Source: Myxococcota bacterium (GTDB lineage: Bacteria; Myxococcota_A; Polyangia; Polyangiales; JANWZI01). Taken from it: a stretch of 35,780 bases of DNA. This document shows, one piece after another, positions 26,450 to 34,039 of the stretch. The stretch covers positions 1 through 35,780 of the forward strand of contig JANWZI010000029.1 of NCBI GenBank assembly GCA_025054695.1, given 5' to 3'. The notes under the pieces are model-generated. The model was not told where the DNA came from. It did no database searches and saw nothing but the letters and a program-made list of their open reading frames with translations. Position numbers and translations under genes: made by a program. The stretch's first letter is position 1. Each line of letters begins with the position of its first letter.

Positions 26450-27078
26450 GGATTCCGCTCCGATTCGACGAGCCACTCGGCGAGCTCGGGATCCTCGCGG
26501 GCCGCGGCGAGCAGCGCCCTTTGGGCGTAGAAGATGCGCGACCGCGTCGCGGCCACGCTCGCGCCCGTCAGCTCCGCGATTTGTTCGGGGCTCATCCCCT
26601 CGAGCGCCCACAGCAAGAATGCGACGCGCTTACGCTCGCCGACCCGATCGAGCGCCGCGCGCACTCTCGCGAGTCGTCGCGCGGCGGACACGCGCTCATC
26701 GGGCCCGGCCGCCGGGTCGCCCGGTTCGGCGTCCCACGATGCGCGATGGCGCTCGAACGCCGTCGGCCGCATCGCGCGACGCGCGACACGAACCACGATC
26801 CCGCCGACGAATGTGCTCAGGCGGCTGTCACCACGGAAACCCGGCAAGGCCCGCAGCAACTCGACGTAGACGTTCTGGACGAGATCCTCGAGGTCGGCCC
26901 GCGGTCCGAGCAGCCGGCCCAACAGCCGCTGCACGTACGGAAGCGTCTCCCGGGCGAGGCGTTCCAGCGCGTCGCGCTCTCCTCGTCGCGCGCGAGCGAG
27001 CCAGCTCGGCTCCGCCCGAACGACCGGCAGCGCGATGGCTTCGTCCACGCCTCGTATGTCGCGTCTGGACTCTCCCAC
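26446..27078 (-). CDS. ECF-type RNA polymerase sigma factor
   Basis: A 210-residue sigma-70 family protein of the ECF size class. Region 2 is visible as ADLEDLVQNVYVELLRAL with FRGDSRLSTFVGGIVVRVAR, where the DLVQ and SRLSTF motifs mark -10 recognition. Region 4 is LDRVGERKRVAFLLWALEG plus MSPEQIAELTGASVAATRSR, an HTH for the -35. No region 3 is present, as usual for ECF factors. Annotated start is GTG at 27078; a GTG at 27048 (MDEAIALPVV) is the alternative and neither has a strong ribosome-binding site. It is first in a three-gene overlapping operon. No GGAAC/GTC autoregulatory promoter stands out upstream. Confidence 0.93.
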   Translation of the reverse strand: MGESRRDIRGVDEAIALPVVRAEPSWLARARRGERDALERLARETLPYVQRLLGRLLGPRADLEDLVQNVYVELLRALPGFRGDSRLSTFVGGIVVRVARRAMRPTAFERHRASWDAEPGDPAAGPDERVSAARRLARVRAALDRVGERKRVAFLLWALEGMSPEQIAELTGASVAATRSRIFYAQRALLAAAREDPELAEWLVESERNP

Positions 27079-27313
27079 GCTGAGGTGGGCTCGTAGCCGC
27101 CGGCACGGACGGGCGGCACGACGAGCCGGATTCGAATGATGCCACGATCCCGGCCGCGCATGTCACCGACGGAGCGCTGCGGCGCTCGGCTCCCATGCCT
27201 TGGGTCGGTGGATCGAGAGCGGCTCGGGGCGCCTGGAGCCAGGGCCCAAGATCGAGCGACCTCGTCGGCGACGTCGGAAAGCGAGCCGGGACGCAATCCG
27301 CCGAGCCGTGTCG

Positions 27314-28363
27314 TCACGGCCAGAAGCGCACCCCGATCTCGACTCGGCCTTGCAGCACCGGCTCGGCGAGGGCCGTGCGCCCGCCGACGCGCACACGAAC
27401 CGGCCAGGGCGCGACCGAGACCCCCGCCGCAAGGACCGCCTCGAAGGACGAGGTCACGCCCATGGCCACTTCCCCGCCGAGCACACCACAGACCATCCAC
27501 CTCAGCCGTTCGTTGCCGGCCCCGGTGCCCCGTACGCGCACGTCATGGAGGCGCGCGCCGACCTGGAGCCAACCCGCGAGCGAGGTGCGCTGCGCCGTGC
27601 GACCGAGGCGCGCACCCATCGCTACCTCGCCGGAGCGCACGGTGAGCTCGCGCCCGTGTCGGTCGCCGTCCACCGGATTGCGCGTCGGAGCCTGGCCCCC
27701 GAGCCAACCGCCGACGGCGGCGCGCATGCCCCCGGTCACCACGAGCTCGCGTTCGATCTGGACGCCAATCCCGGGATGAACCGATTCGACAGCCCCCGGG
27801 GCGAGCGCAAACGCGGCCAGGCGAATGGCGACGGTACGTCGAGCGGAACGAGCGTCGTCGCCGCGCGTGCCAGGCGCCTCGTCACGTACGCGCGCATCGG
27901 AGACCGCCCCCGCGTCTCCATCCCGGGAGGTCCCCGACGGACCGGCAAGGTGCCGCATCGCGTCCGGCAGGAGCGCATCGAGCAACTCGGCCGCGGCCAC
28001 CGCGACGGCGAGCGAGGAAGCGCGCGCCGTCGCGGGGTCGAGTCGACGCTCGAGGCGACGCCCGTCGGGCCATTGAACGGCCTCGACCCGTCCGCCGTGC
28101 CGGTCGAGGACGATCTCCACGACGCGCCGGTCGCCCTGCGCGGGGGACACGGCGTCCGACACTTCGGAGCTTTCCTCGCGCGGGACGTCGACACGCCGCA
28201 AGGGAACACGCACGAGCGCCGCGAGGTGCTCGAGCACCTCGCGGTCGGCGTCGGTGGGAGCGACGACCTCCACCGCGAATCGCTGCGCCACGACTGGCTC
28301 GCCCCTCGCGACGCTCCCGAGAAACACCGCCACGAGCAAGCCGCACGGGAACGATCGTCGCAC
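27314..28363 (-). CDS. Exported protein with N-terminal periplasmic domain and probable outer-membrane barrel
   Basis: A 349-residue protein. A signal peptide (RRSFPCGLLVAVFLGSVARG, cut near GEPVVAQ) follows the GTG at 28363. Residues about 30-185 are a domain with alternating polar/apolar strands and many charges (AVEVVAPTDADREVLEHLA, VVEIVLDRHGGRVEAV). The C-terminal half has repeated amphipathic strands such as GVQIERELVVTGGMRAAVGG, SGEVAMGARLGRT, GWLQVGARLHDVRV and a final strand VLQGRVEIGVRFWP with an aromatic end, consistent with an outer-membrane barrel. I do not recognise the family. Its design (periplasmic domain plus barrel) resembles the gene at 31088-32389, though I see no clear residue-level identity. 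The barrel is inferred from strand pattern only. Confidence 0.7.
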   Translation of the reverse strand: MRRSFPCGLLVAVFLGSVARGEPVVAQRFAVEVVAPTDADREVLEHLAALVRVPLRRVDVPREESSEVSDAVSPAQGDRRVVEIVLDRHGGRVEAVQWPDGRRLERRLDPATARASSLAVAVAAAELLDALLPDAMRHLAGPSGTSRDGDAGAVSDARVRDEAPGTRGDDARSARRTVAIRLAAFALAPGAVESVHPGIGVQIERELVVTGGMRAAVGGWLGGQAPTRNPVDGDRHGRELTVRSGEVAMGARLGRTAQRTSLAGWLQVGARLHDVRVRGTGAGNERLRWMVCGVLGGEVAMGVTSSFEAVLAAGVSVAPWPVRVRVGGRTALAEPVLQGRVEIGVRFWP

Positions 28364-28431
28364 CGCCCGAGCGTGCCACGGACCTCGGTGCACGTCTCCG
28401 ACGGTTCGCCGCGGTCGCGGGCGCGCGCGAC

Positions 28432-28490
28432 ATCGAGCCCCTCTCCGAGGCGGAGTCGGAGGCCAAGGCCGAGCGCGAACCGAAATCCCG
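28432..28490 (-). repeat. Degenerate GNCTCG hexamer repeat, locus 5 (weak)
   Basis: Roughly nine diverged units; the plus strand reads GAGCCC CTCTCC GAGGCG GAGTCG GAGGCC AAGGCC GAG. The GNCTCG-like strand is again the minus strand, 24 bases past the stop of the aldo/keto-reductase-like gene (28515) in its sense direction. This is the most degraded copy and could be read as chance, but place and orientation fit the others. Confidence 0.5.
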
Positions 28491-28514
28491 CATGCGCCCC
28501 GCCCTTTCCGAGGA

Positions 28515-29456
28515 TCAGCGAATTCCGATCTCGCGCAGCACGTCGGACAGCCGGCGCATGTCGGCGTCCGGGAGGTACGGCGGGCCGTCGGCCGCGCGCA
28601 CCAGTTCGGTGAGCTGGGCACTGGTGCGTGCGCCCACGATACAGCAGGCCACGAGCGCGTTGGCGAGGACGAATCGCACGGCCGCCTCGGCCATCGACTG
28701 CACCCGGTCGTGCACCAGGAACCGGAGGCGATCGACCTGACGGACGCGCGTGCCCAGCGTCAGCTGGCTCCATCGATCGCGGCGGTGGTCGGACGGGTCG
28801 AACTGCCGCGCTTCGTTGAAGCGACCCGCGAGCAGCCCGTGGCACAGCGGCGAGCGGACGAGCACGCCCGCGCCCGCCCGCTGCACCTCGTCGCCGATCT
28901 CCGTCAACGGCGACGGCTGCAACAAACTGTACGGAATGCACAGCACGCGCGCGCCGACCGCGAGTGCCGTTCGTGCGCCCAGAATGGTCGCCGTCGACAC
29001 GCCCCAGCACCGCGCCTTGCCGGCCTGCACCAGGCCGTCCATCGCCGCCGGCACCTCCTCGCGCCCCAGGACGTGGGCAGGTGGATCGTGCAGCAATACG
29101 ACGTCGACGCACGCGACGCCCAGGCGACGCAGCGACGCCTCGACGTCCGCGACGAGTGCGTCCGGCTCGAAGCGATGCACGAGCCGTCCGCCCTCGAGGA
29201 CCGCCCCCGCACGCGTCACGATCTGCGCGGCCTCGCCTCGCTTCGCCACCGCGCGACCGACCACCTCTTCGGCCCGTCCGCCGCCCCACAAGGGTGCGAC
29301 GTCGAACGTGCCGACGCCGAGATCGAGCGCGTGCTCCACGACGCGCTCGAGTCGTGTGGGCTCCACGGGGCCGTACATCTCGGTGGCCAGCCCCATCGTG
29401 CCCAGCGCGATCTCGCAGACCCGCAGGTCCGTGCCGCCGAGCGGGCGCCGGTTCAC
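28515..29456 (-). CDS. Aldo/keto-reductase-fold protein lacking canonical Tyr and Lys, coupled to mgtE
   Basis: A 313-residue AKR-family (beta/alpha)8 barrel protein: PLGGTDLRVCEIALGTMG, GTFDVAPLWGGGRAEEVVG, VDVVLLHDPP, WGVST, and a NADPH-type C-terminal VRFVLANALVACCIVGARTS. AKR enzymes use an Asp-Tyr-Lys-His tetrad. Here Asp52 and His123 are present, but the Tyr position (normally x-Y-G) is Trp57 (LWGGG) and the Lys position (normally T-K) is Arg82 (IVTRAG). Redox activity is therefore doubtful. The GTG at 29456 overlaps the mgtE stop by four bases (GTGA), so the two proteins are probably made in fixed ratio. It may be a binding or regulatory protein; this is inference. The AKR-fold assignment is firm. 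Confidence 0.9.
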   Translation of the reverse strand: MNRRPLGGTDLRVCEIALGTMGLATEMYGPVEPTRLERVVEHALDLGVGTFDVAPLWGGGRAEEVVGRAVAKRGEAAQIVTRAGAVLEGGRLVHRFEPDALVADVEASLRRLGVACVDVVLLHDPPAHVLGREEVPAAMDGLVQAGKARCWGVSTATILGARTALAVGARVLCIPYSLLQPSPLTEIGDEVQRAGAGVLVRSPLCHGLLAGRFNEARQFDPSDHRRDRWSQLTLGTRVRQVDRLRFLVHDRVQSMAEAAVRFVLANALVACCIVGARTSAQLTELVRAADGPPYLPDADMRRLSDVLREIGIR

Positions 29457-30814
29457 GTCACCCCCAGGATGAGCGTCGCCATCCCGAAGTAGACGAGCAG
29501 CCCGAGCACGTCGAGCAACGACGCGATGAACGGCGTCGAGCTGACCGCGGGGTCGAGCCCGAAGCGCTTGATCGCCAGTGGCAAGATCGCACCGATCGTC
29601 GTGCCCAGCGTCACGACCCCGACGACGCTCGCCGCGACCGTCGCCGCGAACGGAACGCTCGCGCCGCCCTCCGAAAACCACGCGCGCGCGAAGCCGAACC
29701 AGCAGAGGATGAAGCCGAGCGTCAGTCCCATCAGGATCTCGCGCGCGAGCACCCGCCACCAGTGCCGCGGCTGGACCTCGCCGATGGCGAGCGCCCGGAT
29801 GACGAGGGTGCTCGACTGCGAGCCCGAGTTGCCACCCGACGAAATGATCAGCGGAATGAAGAAGGCGAGCGCCTGGATCTGCTCGAGCACCGAGGCGCGC
29901 GACTCGATGACCGTCGCCGTCAGCGTCTGACCGAGGAACAGCACGACGAGCCAGCCTGCGCGCTTGCGCACGAACGTGAAGAAACCGGTCTGCAGGTAGC
30001 TGTCCTCGAGGGGCGCGACCGCGCCCATCTTGTGCACGTCCTCGGTGGCCTCCTCGATGACGACGTCGACGACGTCGTCGACCGTGACCACGCCGAGCAT
30101 CGCGCCGCGCTCGTCCACCACCGGAAGCGCGTTCAGGTCGTACTTGGCGATGAGGCGCGCGACCTGTTCTTGGTGCTCGGTCGGCGCGACGTGCACGACG
30201 TTCGTCGTCATCACGTCTGCGAGGCTCGCACCCGGGTCGGCGAGCAGCAGATCACGCAGGGAGACGACGCCCACGAGCCTGTCGTACGCGACGACGTACA
30301 GGTAGTAGGCCGTCTCCAGTTCGTGCCGCTTCTGCCGGACAAGCTCGATCGCCTGCCAGACCTTCGTCTCCGGCGTCACGGAGGCGAACTCCGTGGTCAT
30401 CAGGCCACCGGCGCTGTCCGGCGGGAACGCCCGAAGCTCGCGGACGTCCTCGGCGACCGCCGGCTCGGTCTGCTCGATCTGCTCGAGCAGCTTCTCGGCG
30501 ACGGGCGCCGGCAGCTCCTGAACGAGGTCGACCGCGTCGTCGACCGCCATCTCGGCGACGATCTCGGCCGCCCGGTCGTCGTCCAGCGCGGTGACGATGC
30601 TCACCTGACGTTCGGCCGGAAGCCGGCCGACGACCTCCGCCGCCACTCCCGCCGGGAGAACGCGCAACAGAGCGCGTGCCGTCGCGTCGTCCAGCTCTTC
30701 GACGATCTCGGCGATGTCCTCCGCGTGCAGCTCTTCGAGGGCGGCGGCGACCGCGCTGGGATCGGTGGCGAGCGTTTCACGCAGATCGGGACCGAGCAAC
30801 GTTCCGAGGCGCAT
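29453..30814 (-). CDS. mgtE: MgtE-type magnesium transporter/channel
   Basis: A 453-residue MgtE. The N-terminal superhelical domain (residues 1-130) has LEELHAEDIAEIVEELDDA; tandem CBS domains follow (MTTEFASVTPETKVWQAI, LPVVDERGAMLGVVTVDDV); then five membrane segments with the family block SSGGNSGSQSSTLVIRAL and GAILPLAIKRFGLDPAVSST with the selectivity Asp. The C-terminus is the FIASLLDVLGLLVYFG helix. The ATG at 30814 begins MRLGTLLG; an in-frame ATG at 30868 would run into the repeat space and lacks support. The first gene of a two-gene operon with the AKR-like protein. Family members are gated by Mg binding at the N and CBS domains. Confidence 0.95.
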   Translation of the reverse strand: MRLGTLLGPDLRETLATDPSAVAAALEELHAEDIAEIVEELDDATARALLRVLPAGVAAEVVGRLPAERQVSIVTALDDDRAAEIVAEMAVDDAVDLVQELPAPVAEKLLEQIEQTEPAVAEDVRELRAFPPDSAGGLMTTEFASVTPETKVWQAIELVRQKRHELETAYYLYVVAYDRLVGVVSLRDLLLADPGASLADVMTTNVVHVAPTEHQEQVARLIAKYDLNALPVVDERGAMLGVVTVDDVVDVVIEEATEDVHKMGAVAPLEDSYLQTGFFTFVRKRAGWLVVLFLGQTLTATVIESRASVLEQIQALAFFIPLIISSGGNSGSQSSTLVIRALAIGEVQPRHWWRVLAREILMGLTLGFILCWFGFARAWFSEGGASVPFAATVAASVVGVVTLGTTIGAILPLAIKRFGLDPAVSSTPFIASLLDVLGLLVYFGMATLILGVT

Positions 30815-30855
30815 GATCGGGGAGCGATTCTGCCTCGCCCGAGGAGGGCACGCAG

Positions 30856-30868
30856 GTGACATCGTCAC
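30856..30868. other. Perfect inverted repeat GTGAC-ATC-GTCAC upstream of mgtE
   Basis: A 5-bp perfect palindrome with a 3-base spacer, 42-54 bases upstream of the mgtE ATG. It may be an operator, or the 3' hairpin of the transcript from the gene at 31088. Too short to decide. Confidence 0.25.
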
Positions 30869-30887
30869 GCGCGTCGCATCGTTCGGA

Positions 30888-31055
30888 TCGAGCCCGAGCC
30901 CGCACCGAAGTCGGAGCCGGAGTCCGAGACGGTGTCCGAGGCCGAGGCCGAATCCGAAGCCGAGTCCGAGTCCGAGTCCGAGACCGACTCCGAGACCGAG
31001 TCCGAGTCCGAGTCCGAGCCCGAGCCCGAGTCCGTGTCCGAGACCGGACTCGATC
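30888..31055 (-). repeat. Degenerate GNCTCG hexamer repeat, locus 6 (longest)
   Basis: About 28 units over 168 bases; the plus strand reads GAGNCC with N = T, A, C and G all present, while the other five positions are mostly constant (occasional GAATCC, GACTCC, GTGTCC). GNCTCG is the minus strand. The array begins 33 bases past the stop of the barrel gene (31088) in its sense direction and ends 74 bases before the mgtE ATG, so it occupies most of this intergenic space between co-directional genes. Confidence 0.9.
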
Positions 31056-31087
31056 CGACCCGCGCGCCGGGCAACCCCCCTCGAACG

Positions 31088-32389
31088 TCAGAGTGCCCAG
31101 CCGCCGAGGGCCATGAACACGAAGCCCCCGTCGCTGCCGTCGCCGCCGGCGAGCGCGCCCTCCATCATCGCGTCGGGATCGCCCTCGAACGAAAGCGACC
31201 AGGTGCGCCATCCGAGCATCGCGCCCAGCGTCGGACCCTGACCGAGCCGATAGCGCCCGTCGATCCCGACGTCGAAGCCGCCGGCCGAGCCCGCGGCTCC
31301 GAAGAACGGAACGAGCCCCCCGACGCCCATGCCGATCCGGTATCCGATCTCGGCCGTGAGCGTGAGCCGATTCTCCAGCAAGCGCAGCGCTCCCGCGAGG
31401 GCCGGACGGACGTACGTGTACGACGCGGTCGGAAACACGGCGTTCGGCGAAATCGAGAACCGCTCGATTCCGGCATCGACCACGGCACCCACCTCGACCG
31501 TCGAGAGCCGGTGCAGGTACCCGAGCCCACCGCTCGCTCGCAGCCATCCCGTGTCGTAGCGGTCCCCGTCGTCGTCCACCGTCGAGAGGCCGAGCCCGAA
31601 GCCCACGCCACCGCGCACCAGCAATCCCGCAAGCACTCCGTCCGACCGAGCCGCGGGCCGGAGCTCGACCTGCAGCGCAAGCTCGGGGAACGTGACCGGC
31701 TGGTACTCGCGCCCCGACATGGCGTCGTCGCGCGCTCGAACGACGGCCGACCGCGTCCGACCCCCGACACCCACCATCCCGAGCAGTAGCGGTGTGACCT
31801 CCGCATCGGGCTCGTCCTCATCGAACTCCTCGTCGTCGACCTCGAACGCCACGTCCCGTTCCCCCTCCGGTTGGTGACGGATCCGGGCTTGCTCCTCTTG
31901 TTCTTCACGCTCCCGCTCGGCCCTCGCGCGCTCGTCGAGGACGCCCAGCGCCTGGTCGATGGCCTCGACGGCGGCTGCGGCCACACGTCGCTGTCCAGCC
32001 CGCCCCACGGGCGCACCGGTCTCGCGCTGCGCGACTTCGTTGCCGTCTGCGTCGAGCACGCGGATCGAAACGCGTGCACGCCGACCGCGGCCGGAGACCT
32101 CCCCCAGGACGAACAGCGACAAGCTGAGCCGGCGCGCGACCGCGGCGAGCCCAGCCGCCGTCGTCAGGTCCGCGCGCTGTCGCCGGGCCGCGTCCTCGAC
32201 GCGGTCGGACTCGACGAGCGTCACTCGATCCGCGATCGCGCGAACGACGACCTGACGAGCCGCAGCGCCGCCAGGTCCGTCGAAATCGAGAACCACGGCC
32301 TGTCGAGTAGTCTGAGCCTCGACCCGTCCGGGAATGGATGCGACGGCCGTGGCCACGACGGCGAGCAACGCGTACGCGGAAGCGTTCAT
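31088..32389 (-). CDS. Exported protein with TolB-N-like domain, acidic linker and probable outer-membrane barrel
   Basis: A 433-residue protein. Signal peptide MNASAYALLAVVATAVASIPGRVEAQ, cut at residue 26 or so. Residues about 30-130 form a domain with RQAVVLDFDGPGGAAARQVV, VTLVESDRVEDAARR and LFVLGEVSGRGRRARVSIRVLDADG (quoted in parts), resembling the TolB-N/FlgT-like fold that binds envelope partners. A charged helix (ERAREREREEQEEQ) and an acidic linker (DDEEFDEDEPDAE) precede about 230 residues of amphipathic strands such as ELALQVELRP, GVGFGLGLSTVDDDGD, NRLTLTAEIGYRIGMG and TLGAMLGWRTWSLSF, ending FVFMALGGWAL. The ATG at 32389 starts the signal peptide. Function is unknown; an outer-membrane barrel is inferred from strand pattern. 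Confidence 0.75.
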   Translation of the reverse strand: MNASAYALLAVVATAVASIPGRVEAQTTRQAVVLDFDGPGGAAARQVVVRAIADRVTLVESDRVEDAARRQRADLTTAAGLAAVARRLSLSLFVLGEVSGRGRRARVSIRVLDADGNEVAQRETGAPVGRAGQRRVAAAAVEAIDQALGVLDERARAEREREEQEEQARIRHQPEGERDVAFEVDDEEFDEDEPDAEVTPLLLGMVGVGGRTRSAVVRARDDAMSGREYQPVTFPELALQVELRPAARSDGVLAGLLVRGGVGFGLGLSTVDDDGDRYDTGWLRASGGLGYLHRLSTVEVGAVVDAGIERFSISPNAVFPTASYTYVRPALAGALRLLENRLTLTAEIGYRIGMGVGGLVPFFGAAGSAGGFDVGIDGRYRLGQGPTLGAMLGWRTWSLSFEGDPDAMMEGALAGGDGSDGGFVFMALGGWAL

Positions 32390-32685
32390 CAGGGGCCGGA
32401 GAATAGTCGAAGCGCGCCGCCCCTGTCGCCGTCCAGGCGCCTCCAAACCGAGCCCGTCGGGGCGGTGTCCCCTGACGGGTGCTGCCGCGACCGGAGCGGC
32501 GCCGGCTCGATGTCCCGACCGCGAGCCCCCGCGGCCCACCCTGACACGCGCGCCCAGTACGCGGGCGAATCGTTCACGGGTCGCGCCCGTCCAATCGACC
32601 GCCGATGAGGAAAAACCGAGCCATTTCCGCACGAGGCCCACGGCATCGACACCCTGGCGCGCCTCTTGTAAGGGTCGTTGGTGCA
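32390..32685. other. Space between divergent genes with a possible promoter
   Basis: 296 bases lie between the divergent starts of the barrel gene (-) and the SRPBCC gene (+). On the minus strand GCGACA (32429-32424) and TATTCT (32405-32400), 18 bases apart, are a modest promoter candidate for the barrel gene. I see no RNA gene or strong hairpin. No convincing promoter for the plus gene is visible. Confidence 0.35.
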
Positions 32686-33339
32686 ATGCGTGGCGAAATC
32701 GCCGTCGTCCGCACCGAGCCGACGAGGTGCCGCCTTACGGTGTGGCGTGCAGCGGCGATCAGCCTCACCGTGCTTCTGATGCCGATCGCGCCGGCCCGAA
32801 CCTCGGCGCAGCCGAGCACGGTTGGTTCCCCCGTCATCCCCCAGGGCGACCGCATCGAGGTCCAGGCCGTGCCCGGCCCCGGGGACATCGACATCGGTCG
32901 CGCGATCGCCGTCGTGGCAGCCCCGCTCGAGCGCGTGATGCAGGTCGTGACCGACTACGCGCGCTACCCGGAGTTCATGCCGAATTTCAACCAGTCGCGC
33001 GTGCTGTCGCGGCGGGGGCCCAACGCGCTCGTGTACATGCAGGCGCGCATCGCGCGGAATACGACGACGCTGTGGGCGCAGATGCGGATCTACGCGCGTC
33101 GGCCGCGGGGTCAGACACGGATCATCGAAGGCCGCATGGTGCAGGGGAACATGGCCACCATGTACGCGCGGTGGGAACTGACGCCGCTCGGTCCGGACCG
33201 GACGATCGTGCAGTTCGAGCTGCTCGTCGATCCCGACCTGCCCGTGCCCGATGCGCTCGTCTCGGCCGAGAACGTCAAGGCCGCGCGCAATACGCTGCGT
33301 GCTCTGCGCAGGCGGTTGGAACCGCAGCGGACCGGGTGA
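32686..33339 (+). CDS. Exported SRPBCC/START-fold protein
   Basis: A 217-residue protein with an N-terminal signal (RLTVWRAAAISLTVLLMPIA, cut near TSAQ). From about residue 60 it carries an SRPBCC (Bet v1/START-like) fold: the opening IDIGRAIAVVAAPLERVMQV and TDYARYPEFMPNFNQSRVL are the typical polyketide-cyclase/COQ10-like start; later strands include RIIEGRMVQGNMATMYARW, quoted in order, and a last helix SAENVKAARNTLRALRRR. These domains bind hydrophobic ligands in a cavity; exported versions are less common and the ligand here is unknown. ATG at 32686 is preceded by AAGGGT. An in-frame ATG at 32605 would add 27 residues and bury the signal, so I rejected it. Confidence 0.83.
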   Translation: MRGEIAVVRTEPTRCRLTVWRAAAISLTVLLMPIAPARTSAQPSTVGSPVIPQGDRIEVQAVPGPGDIDIGRAIAVVAAPLERVMQVVTDYARYPEFMPNFNQSRVLSRRGPNALVYMQARIARNTTTLWAQMRIYARRPRGQTRIIEGRMVQGNMATMYARWELTPLGPDRTIVQFELLVDPDLPVPDALVSAENVKAARNTLRALRRRLEPQRTG

Positions 33340-33366
33340 GACGGCCGCGATGGCGCCCGGAGCCGG

Positions 33367-33900
33367 TCACTCGCACACGAACAAGTCCCGCAAGGCGGTG
33401 CACGCGCACTCGGCCTCGGCAGCCGTCAGGCAGGGCCCGAAATCGGCGTGCATTAGATACCGGCAGTGTCGATAGAGACCGTCGGGACACGGCGCGCCGA
33501 CGAATCCGCCGCAAATCGGCCGACCCGACGGAAGACAGACGCCCCGAAAATCGTCGCAGGCGTATCCGGACGTACAACCACCGGCGAGACCGCACGGCTT
33601 GCCGAGGTCGCCGCAGTCGTCGCTCGCGGCGTCCGGCGCGTCGGTTCGCGCATCGGCCGCGCCCGCGTCGCCGACGGTTCCGGCGTCGTCGCGCGACGCG
33701 TCCGACGTGGAGCCGTCGCCGGCGTCGTCTGTCGCGGCGTCGGCCGTAGCATCGGCAGCGGACGCGTCGGCGGCGGCGTCGACCGGCGCGTCGACCGCGG
33801 TCTCCCGTGCGCCGCCGTCTCGCATCGAGGCAGGTTGCGGCCGACCACAGGCGAGCAGGAAAGGCGTCGAGACGAGCGCGATCGAGCACCACACGCCCAT
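33367..33900 (-). CDS. Asp/Ala-rich lipoprotein with Cys-rich C-terminal domain
   Basis: A 177-residue protein. A signal peptide with lipobox (MGVWCSIALVSTPFLLAC, cut before C18) precedes an Ala/Asp/Thr-rich linker of about 75 residues (VDAPVDAAADASAADATAD) and a C-terminal Cys-rich domain with about 12 Cys (CGDLGKPCGLAGGC, SGYACDDFRGVCLP, CGGFVGAPCPDGLYRHC). This pattern of acidic linker and a disulphide-rich head recalls the lipoprotein at 24345-25274, suggesting a shared surface-protein style. The ATG at 33900 gives the lipobox. Convergent with the SRPBCC gene after a 27-base gap. No named family. Confidence 0.8.
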   Translation of the reverse strand: MGVWCSIALVSTPFLLACGRPQPASMRDGGARETAVDAPVDAAADASAADATADAATDDAGDGSTSDASRDDAGTVGDAGAADARTDAPDAASDDCGDLGKPCGLAGGCTSGYACDDFRGVCLPSGRPICGGFVGAPCPDGLYRHCRYLMHADFGPCLTAAEAECACTALRDLFVCE

Positions 33901-34010
33901 GGGTCTGGGTTCGCCGTCATGACGCGGAATGCGAAGGTCGAGCCGGCGTCCGGATCGACCGCCCGAGACGCCATGAACGCCGTCCCCGTGAGGCGCCGCG
34001 CCGGGTTGCA

Positions 34011-34039
34011 TTGACAGCGGCGTGGTCGCTGCCAAGACG
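34011..34039 (+). promoter_or_regulatory. Promoter of queD, possibly giving a leaderless message
   Basis: A perfect TTGACA (34011-34016) and AAGACG (34034-34039) are spaced by 17 bases. The -10 ends where the annotated start codon begins, so transcription starting 6-7 bases later would begin at or near the GTG at 34045, giving a leaderless transcript. Confidence 0.45.

Noticed and set aside
27079-27313. Small gene or ECF-type autoregulatory promoter in the 235-base space before the sigma gene
   Set aside because: No frame has coding character and no GGAAC-type -35 with a fitting -10 is seen.
27736-29289. 517-codon minus-strand frame overlapping the AKR-like and barrel-like genes
   Set aside because: Out of frame with both genes that have real domain motifs; no signature in its own translation.
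30932-31789. Ser/Glu dipeptide-rich ORF, and similar ones at 8124-8402, 30865-31074 and 34386-34568
   Set aside because: They are translations of the GNCTCG repeat, which has no stop codon in any frame; no start signal or conserved flank supports a protein.
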